Assembly: GCA_004292515.1 (NCBI GenBank)
Contig: RDXB01000042.1
Location: forward strand, 1 to 64,000
Direction: 5' to 3'
Length of the DNA stretch: 64,000 nucleotides
Source: Oscillatoriales cyanobacterium
GTDB lineage: Bacteria > Cyanobacteriota > Cyanobacteriia > CACIAM-69d
Position 1 is the first letter of the stretch. Every line of letters starts with the position of its first letter. Under the pieces are notes generated by a model. The model was given only the letters and a program-made list of their open reading frames with translations. It was not told where the DNA came from and did no database searches. Positions 1 to 8,254 of the stretch are shown here, one piece after another. A program made the translations under genes and the position numbers.

Positions 1-201
1 ATTTTCATCCATCAGGTAGCTCATTTCACCCGATCGCCACTCTTGAACCCAACGGGGCAGCTCCGATCGCAACTGTCGCAATTCCTGTTCTGTGGGGTAG
101 CGTTCACTGGCCTGAGCGATCGCGATCGGCATGACCCAAAAACTGAACCCCACCATCAACAATGCGGGTTTCAAGCCTATCCAGCGTTTAGTCCATGACA
201 T
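1..201 (-). CDS. N-terminus of a secreted protein of unknown function (partial)
   Basis: The reverse strand from 201 down to the window edge reads 67 codons without a stop, starting with ATG. Residues 1-29 form a classic Sec signal peptide: SWTKR, then a hydrophobic core (ALLMVGFSFWVM) and an AIAQA-type cleavage site. The mature part begins with a charged, probably helical stretch containing ELRQLRSELPRWVQEW. The gene runs off the window, so its length and family are unknown. It is divergent from the truncated Uma2-family gene at 313. I do not recognise the family; the export signal is the only firm statement. Confidence 0.6.
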   Translation of the reverse strand, partial: MSWTKRWIGLKPALLMVGFSFWVMPIAIAQASERYPTEQELRQLRSELPRWVQEWRSGEMSYLMDEN

Positions 202-312
202 GAATTGTTTTCCTATAGGTAATTTGCCTGAAATCCTCAGTATTGATTTCACGAGCTTACTTTATATCATCTTGACTAACGGAACCTATAACCGGGTAAA
301 TGGAGGATTCAC

Positions 313-645
313 ATGGCAGAGGAGGGGTGCTCAGGCGATCCGTATCTTGCTTGTGATGATGAAATTCTGAATCCTAGTTTGATTGTGGAGGTGTTGTCGC
401 CTTCAAGGGAACGGGGCGATCGGGGCGAAAAATTCCGCAAGTATCGATCGCTCCCCAGCTTCCAAGATTATTTGTTGGTTAGTGCCGAGGAACCCTACAT
501 CGAGCACTATTGCAAAACGGATGCGGCGGTTTGGACGTTCACCAGCTACGGGGAAATCAACGCCGCGCTCTGGTTAAACAATCTGCAACTCTCAATTCCC
601 CTCGCTGAAATCTACCGACGGGTAAACTTCCCTATAATGCGATAG
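313..645 (+). pseudogene. Truncated Uma2-family (DUF820) nuclease-like protein
   Basis: The 110 residues match the C-terminal half of Uma2-family proteins, a PD-(D/E)xK-like family that is strongly expanded in cyanobacteria. Recognisable pieces are LNPSLIVEVLSPS, the RGEKFRKYRSLPSFQDYLLV block and a YIEHY strand. Full-length members have roughly 185-200 residues; the N-terminal 80 or so, with the first conserved strands and acidic residues, are absent, and 202-312 encodes nothing similar. A good GGAGG lies just upstream of the ATG, so the fragment could still be translated, but it is probably a decayed copy. Family membership is clear; the pseudogene status is inferred from length. Confidence 0.7.
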
Positions 646-744
646 CTGAATCACAAATAAAAGAAATAGCGATTAATCATCATTTTTTATCAACTGAAGA
701 TCATTTTCGATCTTGAAAGATTACAAATCAAATCAATTCAATCC

Positions 745-1515
745 TTATGCATCTTGTTCATTAACTAATCGATAGTGCTTCTCACTGTGAATTTCTATTA
801 CATCTTCTTCAACTTCCCTAAGCTCAAAAAGTGCAATAGACTGATCTGCGAGAAATTGTGCAGACACTGGACGACAAACCAAGTCCCTAAATTTAGGATG
901 TTGCTTACAAAATTCAATATCCTGGATAGTTTGAACAACTCCTAGTTGGTCTTTACCAATTTTGGCTTGAACAGGTACTACGTATTTTTCACCGTTACTA
1001 TCAATTCCGAGGTAGATCTCATCAATCTCTATTTGTCCGATGCCACCAACTGATGTCCTCAAATGATTCTGGAGTGAATAACTTGTAATCCCAAGAAAAA
1101 TATCAATTAGTCGGTTATATCTAACCTTGGCGAGTAGCGCCTGCTCATCAGATAGTGCGTATGTGCTAATTAGGGTCGGTGTCGATTCAGGAATTTCAAT
1201 TGATGGCAATTGATTATTAACAATGATTCGACTTTTAGGGACGAGCTTGAAACAGTATTGGGCTTTTCCAACGCCCTTAATAATCCATTCCATATCATCT
1301 GGCTGCGTTTCCAGAATCTGAGATGGTAATTCTCGTCTATACCGGAAAGCATAAACTAAATCGCCATAGTTTTTGGGTGGTTCTATACCTAAAGCGGTAG
1401 CAGTTCGCTGGATATCCTCTCTGACAAATGAAATGACTCGATCACCTTGATGATATCTATCAAAAAATAGTCGAGTCAGGATTGGTTCATACTGTTGCTT
1501 TCCCTTGCTAGTCAT
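745..1515 (-). CDS. Putative type II restriction endonuclease, Q-x-K variant
   Basis: A 256-residue protein starting 2 nt after the stop of the C5 methyltransferase gene, so the two are co-transcribed and probably translationally coupled (GGAAAG lies ahead of the ATG). I do not recognise a named family. Near residues 165-195 there is a PD-(D/E)xK-like core: IEIDEIYLGID, then VVPVQAK, where an acidic residue is followed by Q-x-K instead of the usual E-x-K. The rest is mixed alpha/beta with no membrane segment. The pairing with a methyltransferase makes a restriction endonuclease the best reading; specificity cannot be read from sequence. The region is visibly richer in A+T than ileS next to it, which fits horizontal acquisition. 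Confidence 0.6.
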   Translation of the reverse strand: MTSKGKQQYEPILTRLFFDRYHQGDRVISFVREDIQRTATALGIEPPKNYGDLVYAFRYRRELPSQILETQPDDMEWIIKGVGKAQYCFKLVPKSRIIVNNQLPSIEIPESTPTLISTYALSDEQALLAKVRYNRLIDIFLGITSYSLQNHLRTSVGGIGQIEIDEIYLGIDSNGEKYVVPVQAKIGKDQLGVVQTIQDIEFCKQHPKFRDLVCRPVSAQFLADQSIALFELREVEEDVIEIHSEKHYRLVNEQDA

Positions 1516-1517
1516 AT

Positions 1518-2870
1518 TTACATCTTTCCATTTGCAACCAATTCCAAAATCCGTTCAGCTTCCGTTTCTACTTGTGAACGTTTAGTTACACCACTCTTGC
1601 GATCTCGCTGGCTAATAGGGACAGGAACACCCCAGTATTTAGAAGCCACGGACATATCCATCAAGATCAACTTGTCATCACCTAACTTCTGCGTGTGCGA
1701 TGGGTGGCTAGGCGTAATTCCCATGGTTTGCATCAATTCTGTGGCTACAGCTCTTGCCAACGGCACTGGAACAGCATTACCCACTTGCCTTGCTCCGTGC
1801 CACTTAGTCTCATGCAGGCGGAACCAGTCGGGAAATCCATGCAGCCGGGCCATCTCACGGACAGTAATACAGCGTGGATATTTGTAGTGAATAGGTCGGG
1901 GACTGGTGAAAGCTCCTCGGGCTGCATCAGTTCCGGCTCTTAAAGTATTAGAAACTCCTGCGGGAGGTAACTTCAAGAAACGCGATATTTTCTCCACTTC
2001 ACCGGGTTGTGTTTCCAGAAAGCGACGGCGCGAGATATCACTATGATTTGTTTGAATACTAGAGGTCAGAATTTTCGGGTTCCACTCCCTCTTGTAGCCA
2101 AAAAACCAGGAATCGTCATCCATACACCTCATTAGGCGAGCATAATTGCTAGGCTTGCCCCAAGCTTTCTGGGAAGTTTTTACCCAGTCTTGTGTTTTCA
2201 GAATTTCAAAGTCGTCAGCATTGGGAAGATCGTTAAGCGCTTCATAGCAAGTCGGACTCTCCGGTAAAGCACCCTTCTTAGAGCCAGCAGTTCTTGTGTG
2301 AGGGCATGGATACTCCGGTAAAGGTAATCCTTGCTTTGCACCAATTAGAATTAGCCGCTCACGGTTTTGAGGAACCCCGTAGTGGGAAGCGTTTAAGACT
2401 TTCCATGGAGTTCTAACTGCATAGCCTCTCTTTTCAAATTCTGTGATTAATTCGTAGAGAAATTGTCGATGCTTACCAACTGTAAGTCCCTTGACATTTT
2501 CAAATACAAAATAAGAAGAATTTAGCTCAGTTACCAGACGAACGAACTCAAGAACCAGCGAATTTCTTGGATCATCTAAAACACGTTGGCCAATCAGCGA
2601 AAACCCCTGACACGGAGCGCCGCCAAACACAACATCAATATTTTTATTCCCAATTCCAGAAGCTAGTCTTACATCACCTGCTGAAACATCGGCTACTGAT
2701 TTGGGAATAACTGCACAGTCAGGAAAATTGAACTTGTGGACAGCACAATGAACAGGATCAACTTCGATGGCTGCCACCACATCGAACCCAGCTTGCTCGA
2801 AGCCTAAGCTGAGTCCACCAGCTCCAGCGAATAGATCAATAGCGATGGGGCGATCAGAAGAAGATCCCAT
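1518..2870 (-). CDS. DNA (cytosine-5-)methyltransferase
   Basis: Transfers a methyl group from SAM to cytosine C5 in a specific DNA site. The conserved C5-MTase motifs are in order: motif I FAGAGGLSLGF (about residue 15), motif IV GGAPCQGFS with the catalytic Cys, motif VI ENVKG, motif VIII QNRERL, a target-recognition region around 200-320, and motif X GNAVP near the C-terminus. The ATG at 2870 is preferred to a TTG at 2888; it has AAGG upstream and gives 450 residues. A C-terminal tail of about 60 residues follows motif X. The N-terminal half resembles, from memory, cyanobacterial CGATCG methylases such as M.Ssp6803I, but here a nuclease-like gene follows directly. Specificity is therefore a hypothesis. 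Confidence 0.92.
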   Translation of the reverse strand: MGSSSDRPIAIDLFAGAGGLSLGFEQAGFDVVAAIEVDPVHCAVHKFNFPDCAVIPKSVADVSAGDVRLASGIGNKNIDVVFGGAPCQGFSLIGQRVLDDPRNSLVLEFVRLVTELNSSYFVFENVKGLTVGKHRQFLYELITEFEKRGYAVRTPWKVLNASHYGVPQNRERLILIGAKQGLPLPEYPCPHTRTAGSKKGALPESPTCYEALNDLPNADDFEILKTQDWVKTSQKAWGKPSNYARLMRCMDDDSWFFGYKREWNPKILTSSIQTNHSDISRRRFLETQPGEVEKISRFLKLPPAGVSNTLRAGTDAARGAFTSPRPIHYKYPRCITVREMARLHGFPDWFRLHETKWHGARQVGNAVPVPLARAVATELMQTMGITPSHPSHTQKLGDDKLILMDMSVASKYWGVPVPISQRDRKSGVTKRSQVETEAERILELVANGKM

Positions 2871-3030
2871 AACCTTATACAGAACCAAAACCTGAGACTG
2901 TTAACACTAACAGCATAGACCTGATTTCCGCTAGAGCAAGTTGCCTGTGCAGTCGCCACCCTGCCAGCCCGGCCGTCAGCCGGTAGAATCTTAGGGACTG
3001 CAACCCTTTGATGACGCAAGCGACACCGCC

Positions 3031-5934
3031 GTGACTGCCGACAAAACTGCCAAGGCCGAAAGCCAATATAAGGACACCGTTAACCTGCCCCAGACCGCCT
3101 TCGACATGCGGGCCAACGCCAGCAAGCGCGAACCGGAAATTCAGGACTTCTGGGCAGCAGCCAACATTTACGAAACCTTGGCAGAGGGCAACCCCGGCGA
3201 ACCCTTCACCCTGCACGACGGGCCGCCCTACGCCAACGGCACGCTGCACATGGGCCACGCCCTGAACAAAACCCTGAAGGACATCATCAACCGTTACCAA
3301 CTGCTGCGCGGCCGCAAGGGGCGCTACGTTCCCGGTTGGGACTGCCACGGCCTGCCGATCGAACTGAAGGTGCTGCAATCCCTGGGCAAAGACGAACGCG
3401 CCGGCCTCACCCCGATCGCCCTGCGCCAAAAAGCGAAAGCCTACGCCCTCGAACAGGTCGAAATCCAAAAGACCCAATTCATGCGCCTGGGCGTGTGGGG
3501 CGATTGGGATGATCCTTACTTGACCCTGAAGCCGGAATATGAGGCGGCGCAACTGGCAGTCTTTGGCGAAATGTTCACCAAGGGCTACATCTATCGCGGC
3601 TTGAAGCCCGTGCATTGGAGTCCCAGTTCCCAAACGGCCTTGGCGGAAGCGGAGTTGGAATATCCCGAGGGGCACATTTCCCAGTCGATCTACGCGGCGT
3701 TTCGGGTGACGGAACTGAGCGCGGCGGCCCAAGCGGTGCTGGGCGAGTTTGCAGCCGATTTGGGCGTGGCGATTTGGACCACGACCCCCTGGACAATCCC
3801 TGGCAACTTGGCTGTGGCCGTGAATGGGGCGCTGGATTACGCGGTGGTGGATACGGCCGGGGCACTGGCGGGCCTGCCGCGCTATCTGGTGGTAGCCAAG
3901 GATTTGGCGGAGTCGTTGGCGGAGACCTTTGGGGCGGCCCTGACGGTGCAAGCCACGTTCAAGGGCGCGGTGTTGGAGCATTGCCAGTACAAACATCCCC
4001 TGTTCGATCGCACCTCGCCCGTGGTGATCGGCGGCGACTACATCACCACGGAATCGGGGACAGGGCTGGTGCATACGGCTCCCGGCCATGGTCAAGAGGA
4101 CTTCATCACCGGGCAAAAGTACGGGTTGGGCCTGCTGTCTCCCGTGGACGATCGGGGCAATTTCACGGAGGAAGCTGGCCCCTTCGCCGGGTTGAACGTG
4201 CTGAAGGATGCCAACGATGCGGTGATCAATGCCCTGACTGAGGCGCGATCGCTGCTGAAGTGGGAACCCTACGCTCACAAATATCCCTACGATTGGCGCA
4301 CCAAGAAGCCGACGATTTTCCGGGCCACGGAGCAGTGGTTCGCGTCGGTGGATGGCTTCCGCGAGGCGGCGATGGCGGCGATCGGGGAGGTGCGCTGGAT
4401 TCCGGCCACGGGCCAAAACCGGATTGAGTCGATGGTGGGCGAGCGATCGGACTGGTGCATTTCCCGCCAGCGTAGTTGGGGTGTGCCAATTCCGGTGTTC
4501 TTCGATGCGGAAACCGGCGAGGTGCTAATGAACGCTGAGACGATCGCCCATCTGCGGGACATTGTGCGCGATCGCGGCTCCGATGCCTGGTGGGAACTGC
4601 CCGTGGCTGACCTGTTGCCGGAACCCTACCGCAGCAACGGTCGCACCTACCGCAAAGGCACGGACACGATGGATGTGTGGTTCGACTCCGGCTCCTCCTG
4701 GGCGGCGGTGGTCAAACAGCGCGGCCTTGCCTATCCTGCCGACCTCTACCTAGAAGGCTCCGACCAACACCGGGGCTGGTTCCAATCGAGCCTGCTCACC
4801 AGCGTTGCCAACTTCGGCCATGCGCCCTATAAGACCGTGTTGACCCACGGGTTTACGCTCGATGAACAGGGCCGCAAAATGAGCAAATCCCTGGGCAACA
4901 TTGTTGATCCGCTGGAAATCATCAACGGCGGCAAGGATCAAAAACAAAACCCGCCCTACGGTGCGGATGTGCTGCGGTTGTGGGTCTCGTCGGTGGACTA
5001 TTCCTCCGATGTGCCGATCGGGAAAACAATCCTGAAACAGATGGCCGATGTTTACCGCAAAATCCGGAATACGGCGCGGTTCCTGTTAGGTAATCTGCAC
5101 GATTTTGACCCGGCCACCGATGCGGTTCCCTACGATCAACTGCCGGAACTTGATCGCTATTTGCTGCATCGAATCTCGGAAGTGTTTGGCGACATTACGG
5201 AAGCCTTTGATAGTTTCCAATTCTTCAAGTTCTTCCAAACGGTGCAAAATTTCTGCACGGTGGATCTGTCGAATTTCTATCTGGATATTGCCAAGGATCG
5301 GCTTTATATCAGTGCACCGGCCGCTGTTCGTCGTCGCAGTTGCCAAACGGTCTTAGCGATCGCCCTCGAAAACCTGGCCAAGGCGATCGCCCCGGTGCTC
5401 TGCCACATCGCCGAGGACATCTGGCAAGCAATTCCCTACGCCAAATCCCATCGATCGGTGTTCCAAGCCGGTTGGACGGCGATCGACCCCGCCTGGTCGC
5501 AACCGGCCCTCGCGGAAAAGTGGCAGAACCTGCGCCAAATCCGCATGGAAGCCAACAAGGTCTTGGAAGCGGCCCGCAAGGATGGGGCGATCGGGGCCAG
5601 CCTGGAAGCCAAGTTGCTGCTCTACATTGCCGATGATTCCCTGCGCGATCAACTGTCAAAATTCAACCCGGTTTCATCCCTGGGCAATGATACCAATGGG
5701 GTCGATGAATTGCGCTATTTGTTCATCACGTCCCAGGTGGAATTGCTCGATGGAGTCGATCGGCTGCAGGGCTTGAAATACCGTTTTGAATCGGAGCCGC
5801 TCGGCGTGGGCGTGGTGGATGCCGACGGTCACAAGTGCGATCGCTGCTGGAACTATTCGCCATCGGTCGGCGCGATTGAGGAACATCCTTTAGCGTGCGA
5901 TCGCTGTGTTTCGGCCTTGGCAGGCACGTTTTAA
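3031..5934 (+). CDS. ileS: Isoleucyl-tRNA synthetase
   Basis: Charges tRNA-Ile with isoleucine in the cytoplasm; a class I synthetase of 967 residues, the usual length for bacterial IleRS. Visible signatures: HMGH (HIGH motif) in YANGTLHMGHALNKTLKD, the CP1 editing domain in the first half (TTPWTIPGN and the GTGLVHTAPGHGQEDF block), KMSKS in GRKMSKSLGN, and a C-terminal zinc finger with two CDRC pairs. The reading frame starts with GTG; the nearby ATG at 3011 is out of frame. The gene is GC-rich like most of the window and is flanked on both sides by restriction-modification genes. Confidence 0.98.
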   Translation: MTADKTAKAESQYKDTVNLPQTAFDMRANASKREPEIQDFWAAANIYETLAEGNPGEPFTLHDGPPYANGTLHMGHALNKTLKDIINRYQLLRGRKGRYVPGWDCHGLPIELKVLQSLGKDERAGLTPIALRQKAKAYALEQVEIQKTQFMRLGVWGDWDDPYLTLKPEYEAAQLAVFGEMFTKGYIYRGLKPVHWSPSSQTALAEAELEYPEGHISQSIYAAFRVTELSAAAQAVLGEFAADLGVAIWTTTPWTIPGNLAVAVNGALDYAVVDTAGALAGLPRYLVVAKDLAESLAETFGAALTVQATFKGAVLEHCQYKHPLFDRTSPVVIGGDYITTESGTGLVHTAPGHGQEDFITGQKYGLGLLSPVDDRGNFTEEAGPFAGLNVLKDANDAVINALTEARSLLKWEPYAHKYPYDWRTKKPTIFRATEQWFASVDGFREAAMAAIGEVRWIPATGQNRIESMVGERSDWCISRQRSWGVPIPVFFDAETGEVLMNAETIAHLRDIVRDRGSDAWWELPVADLLPEPYRSNGRTYRKGTDTMDVWFDSGSSWAAVVKQRGLAYPADLYLEGSDQHRGWFQSSLLTSVANFGHAPYKTVLTHGFTLDEQGRKMSKSLGNIVDPLEIINGGKDQKQNPPYGADVLRLWVSSVDYSSDVPIGKTILKQMADVYRKIRNTARFLLGNLHDFDPATDAVPYDQLPELDRYLLHRISEVFGDITEAFDSFQFFKFFQTVQNFCTVDLSNFYLDIAKDRLYISAPAAVRRRSCQTVLAIALENLAKAIAPVLCHIAEDIWQAIPYAKSHRSVFQAGWTAIDPAWSQPALAEKWQNLRQIRMEANKVLEAARKDGAIGASLEAKLLLYIADDSLRDQLSKFNPVSSLGNDTNGVDELRYLFITSQVELLDGVDRLQGLKYRFESEPLGVGVVDADGHKCDRCWNYSPSVGAIEEHPLACDRCVSALAGTF

Positions 5935-5948
5935 AGCTGGCGAAATTA

Positions 5949-5970
5949 CGGGCGCACATCGGTGCGCCCC
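5949..5970. repeat. Short hairpin repeat GGGCGCAC...GTGCGCCC after ileS
   Basis: An inverted repeat (GGGCGCAC ATCG GTGCGCCC) followed by CTACC lies 15 bp after the ileS stop. It could stop transcription, but there is no T-tract. Hairpins of this type, with CCCCTAC after the stem, are scattered in many cyanobacterial genomes. Confidence 0.5.
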
Positions 5971-6023
5971 TACCTGGAATATACTGAGTGATTCTGTTTT
6001 GCTAGTCATCTCGGTCAGAGTTT

Positions 6024-6815
6024 ATGGATGATTTGAAAATAGATGACTTGAGATCGCTCTCTTTGGGCGATCGGGCAACGTTGATTGATACCTATGCCCA
6101 GTCAATCACAGTTCCTCCACAGATCAAGCCAAGTTTGCAAACGGCCTATCGGCGAGCAAATGCCATCAAGCCGCTATTGCTGGACTATTGCCATGAACAA
6201 ATTGCAGCCGATCGGCAAGGTAAATCTGTACTCGATCGCCAAAACCAATCAGAGGCGATCGTTCAGAAATGTCATGCATTTGCCCAGCGATTTATTGACT
6301 CGATTCCGTCCCTAGTGCGATCGCCGGATCAAGTCGCAGAAAATCCTAAAAACCTCTATGAACTTTGTGGTGCAACACTCTTCACTGCCAGTAATGCGAT
6401 TTCCCGAAGCTTAAGCACCAAAATGGGTCAACTCTGGGAAGATTTAGCGAAGATTAGCCCTTATGCAATTAGCCCAGAAAAAGACTTTGGAATTAAAATT
6501 ACAGGCATAGACATCACTATCTTTGAGGTGGGTCAACCCAACCCAATCTTTACCCAACTTAAGACGACACCAGGCACATTGACGGGTAGCCAAAAGCCCA
6601 GATCCCAAGAGGAGTTGGCCATCCATGAATTTTCCTTGTTTGCGGCTGCATTTTGTTTAGGGAGTTGGAACTTTTCGAGTCCCACAATTCCTCGGGCTTG
6701 CGGTCAAAAATTTTGGTCAAAGGTCGGAATTGAGGATGGGCTAGTCAAGGACAGCGTAAAAACAATGGTTCTGGATATCGAAGCTGCCTATCTCGCCTTT
6801 CAGAGCCAGCAATAG
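6024..6815 (+). CDS. Putative type II restriction endonuclease, convergent with a C5 methyltransferase
   Basis: A 263-residue soluble protein I cannot assign to a named family. About residues 155-185 hold a PD-(D/E)xK-like core, GIDITIFEVG followed by FTQLKTT, with D then Q-x-K in the catalytic positions. The N-terminal 130 residues are predicted to be helical. Its stop lies 4 bp from the stop of the convergent cytosine methyltransferase at 6820-8064, the usual neighbourhood of a cognate nuclease. No similarity to the nuclease at 745-1515 is evident beyond the Q-x-K type active site. The restriction role is inferred from context and the motif. Confidence 0.6.
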   Translation: MDDLKIDDLRSLSLGDRATLIDTYAQSITVPPQIKPSLQTAYRRANAIKPLLLDYCHEQIAADRQGKSVLDRQNQSEAIVQKCHAFAQRFIDSIPSLVRSPDQVAENPKNLYELCGATLFTASNAISRSLSTKMGQLWEDLAKISPYAISPEKDFGIKITGIDITIFEVGQPNPIFTQLKTTPGTLTGSQKPRSQEELAIHEFSLFAAAFCLGSWNFSSPTIPRACGQKFWSKVGIEDGLVKDSVKTMVLDIEAAYLAFQSQQ

Positions 6816-6819
6816 ATCA

Positions 6820-8064
6820 TCAAAAAATATCTAAACAAAGTTGCTGCGATTGAGTATGATGCGGTTCAGGCTGTTCTGGACTGCCAACTACATCAGCCCA
6901 CCAGCTCACGTCGTCGGTTTTAGAGTAGCGAGAGTAGGGAAAATCAGAATACTGGGTTTCCGTTTGACCATTGAGATAATCAAGCAACATTTGCCCAATC
7001 GCCTTTCCTAATGAGCAAGGAACCGCATTACCAATTTGGCGATAGCGATCGAGTAAGCCACCGGCAATCACCCAATCATCTGGCAATTCCTGTAAGCGCT
7101 TATATTCCTGAACACTCAAGGGACGATCTTCTTCAGGATGTGCCAAATCGGTAGCGGGCATTGCAGGATGAGTCACGATCGTGGGTGATGGTTTATCCCA
7201 AGCTAAACGGCGATAAAAGCCCGTTTTTCCACCCACTGCTTGATAGGAACCACCAAGAGCTTCTGCGTGCAATTCTGGTGGCAAATCTCGCCAATATTGT
7301 CCGGCTTTTAACAGGCGATAATATTTCAGTCGCTTCTCGGGAAATTTCACAAATTCATGCCCCTCGGCGGGCAAACCTTCTAAGGCATCCTGTAACGTGC
7401 GCCAGCGCGGCAAATTGTATAGCCCTGTTTCAGAATGAGTTGGTGTTAAATAGGGCAATTTTTGACCATCACGACTGCAAGCGATCACCACTCGTTCTCG
7501 TTGCTGTGGCGATCCAAAGTTTGCGGCATTATATAGGTTGAACGAGACACTATAGCCAGCGGATTTAATTTTTTGAATGATATGAACTAGGGCACTACCC
7601 CGCTTTTCTTCAGGGCTAAGGGGAGGTGCATATTTGCCGCGCAGGTACATGGGACGGTGTTGAAGTGTAGCTGACAGCAAACCCCGGACGTTCTCAAGTA
7701 CAAAAAAACGGGGATTTAATTCAATCACTAAATCGATAAATAGTAAAAATACATTGCCGCGATCGTCATTGAAACTCTGTCGCTTTCCGGCACTACTAAA
7801 AGCCTGACAAGGAGGTCCGCCAATGATCAGATCAATATCTTGATTGTTGGGTAGTTGTGCAATATTACGAATATCTTGTGATGAGTAGTTTCGGACATCA
7901 TCCAGCGATGGTAGATGCGGGCGATTCAGTTGAATTGTTTGACGGGCTGCAGAATCAATTTCGGAGGTAAGAATAACTTCAATACCTGCTTTCTCTAGAC
8001 CGAGATCTAGCCCCATACAGCCTGAGAAAAAACTTAGAGCCTTAATATTACTAAAGGGCTTCAT
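6820..8064 (-). CDS. DNA (cytosine-5-)methyltransferase
   Basis: A second C5 cytosine methyltransferase, 414 residues. Motif I is degenerate but recognisable (SFFSGCMGLDLGLEKAG), motif IV is IGGPPCQAFS with the catalytic Cys, motif VI is ENVRG, motif VIII is QQRERV, and motif X is IGNAVPCSLGKAI. A target-recognition region of about 110 residues lies between motifs VIII and X, and a 50-residue tail follows. It differs clearly from the methyltransferase at 1518-2870, so the two should have different specificities. The start is an ATG at 8064. It probably protects sites cut by the product of the convergent 6024 gene. Confidence 0.92.
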   Translation of the reverse strand: MKPFSNIKALSFFSGCMGLDLGLEKAGIEVILTSEIDSAARQTIQLNRPHLPSLDDVRNYSSQDIRNIAQLPNNQDIDLIIGGPPCQAFSSAGKRQSFNDDRGNVFLLFIDLVIELNPRFFVLENVRGLLSATLQHRPMYLRGKYAPPLSPEEKRGSALVHIIQKIKSAGYSVSFNLYNAANFGSPQQRERVVIACSRDGQKLPYLTPTHSETGLYNLPRWRTLQDALEGLPAEGHEFVKFPEKRLKYYRLLKAGQYWRDLPPELHAEALGGSYQAVGGKTGFYRRLAWDKPSPTIVTHPAMPATDLAHPEEDRPLSVQEYKRLQELPDDWVIAGGLLDRYRQIGNAVPCSLGKAIGQMLLDYLNGQTETQYSDFPYSRYSKTDDVSWWADVVGSPEQPEPHHTQSQQLCLDIF

Positions 8065-8254
8065 TGTACGATTTTTAGTCGAGCGGAGCTGCTTTCAAAG
8101 ATTTAAAATTATTTTGCAATTATACAGCAATCCTTGGAAGATACTGTGGGCTATCGGCAAATTCCTAAAACCCTAGATGAAATCTCGGGAGCAAGCAGGT
8201 TTAGCTCCTTATCCTATGATATTCAATCGTTGATTTGATGAACGGAATTCTGGT

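Noticed and set aside
2875..4416. 513-codon open frame antisense to ileS
   Set aside because: It lies wholly opposite a certain gene, has an Arg/Gly/Gln-biased composition typical of antisense frames in GC-rich DNA, and shows no family features.
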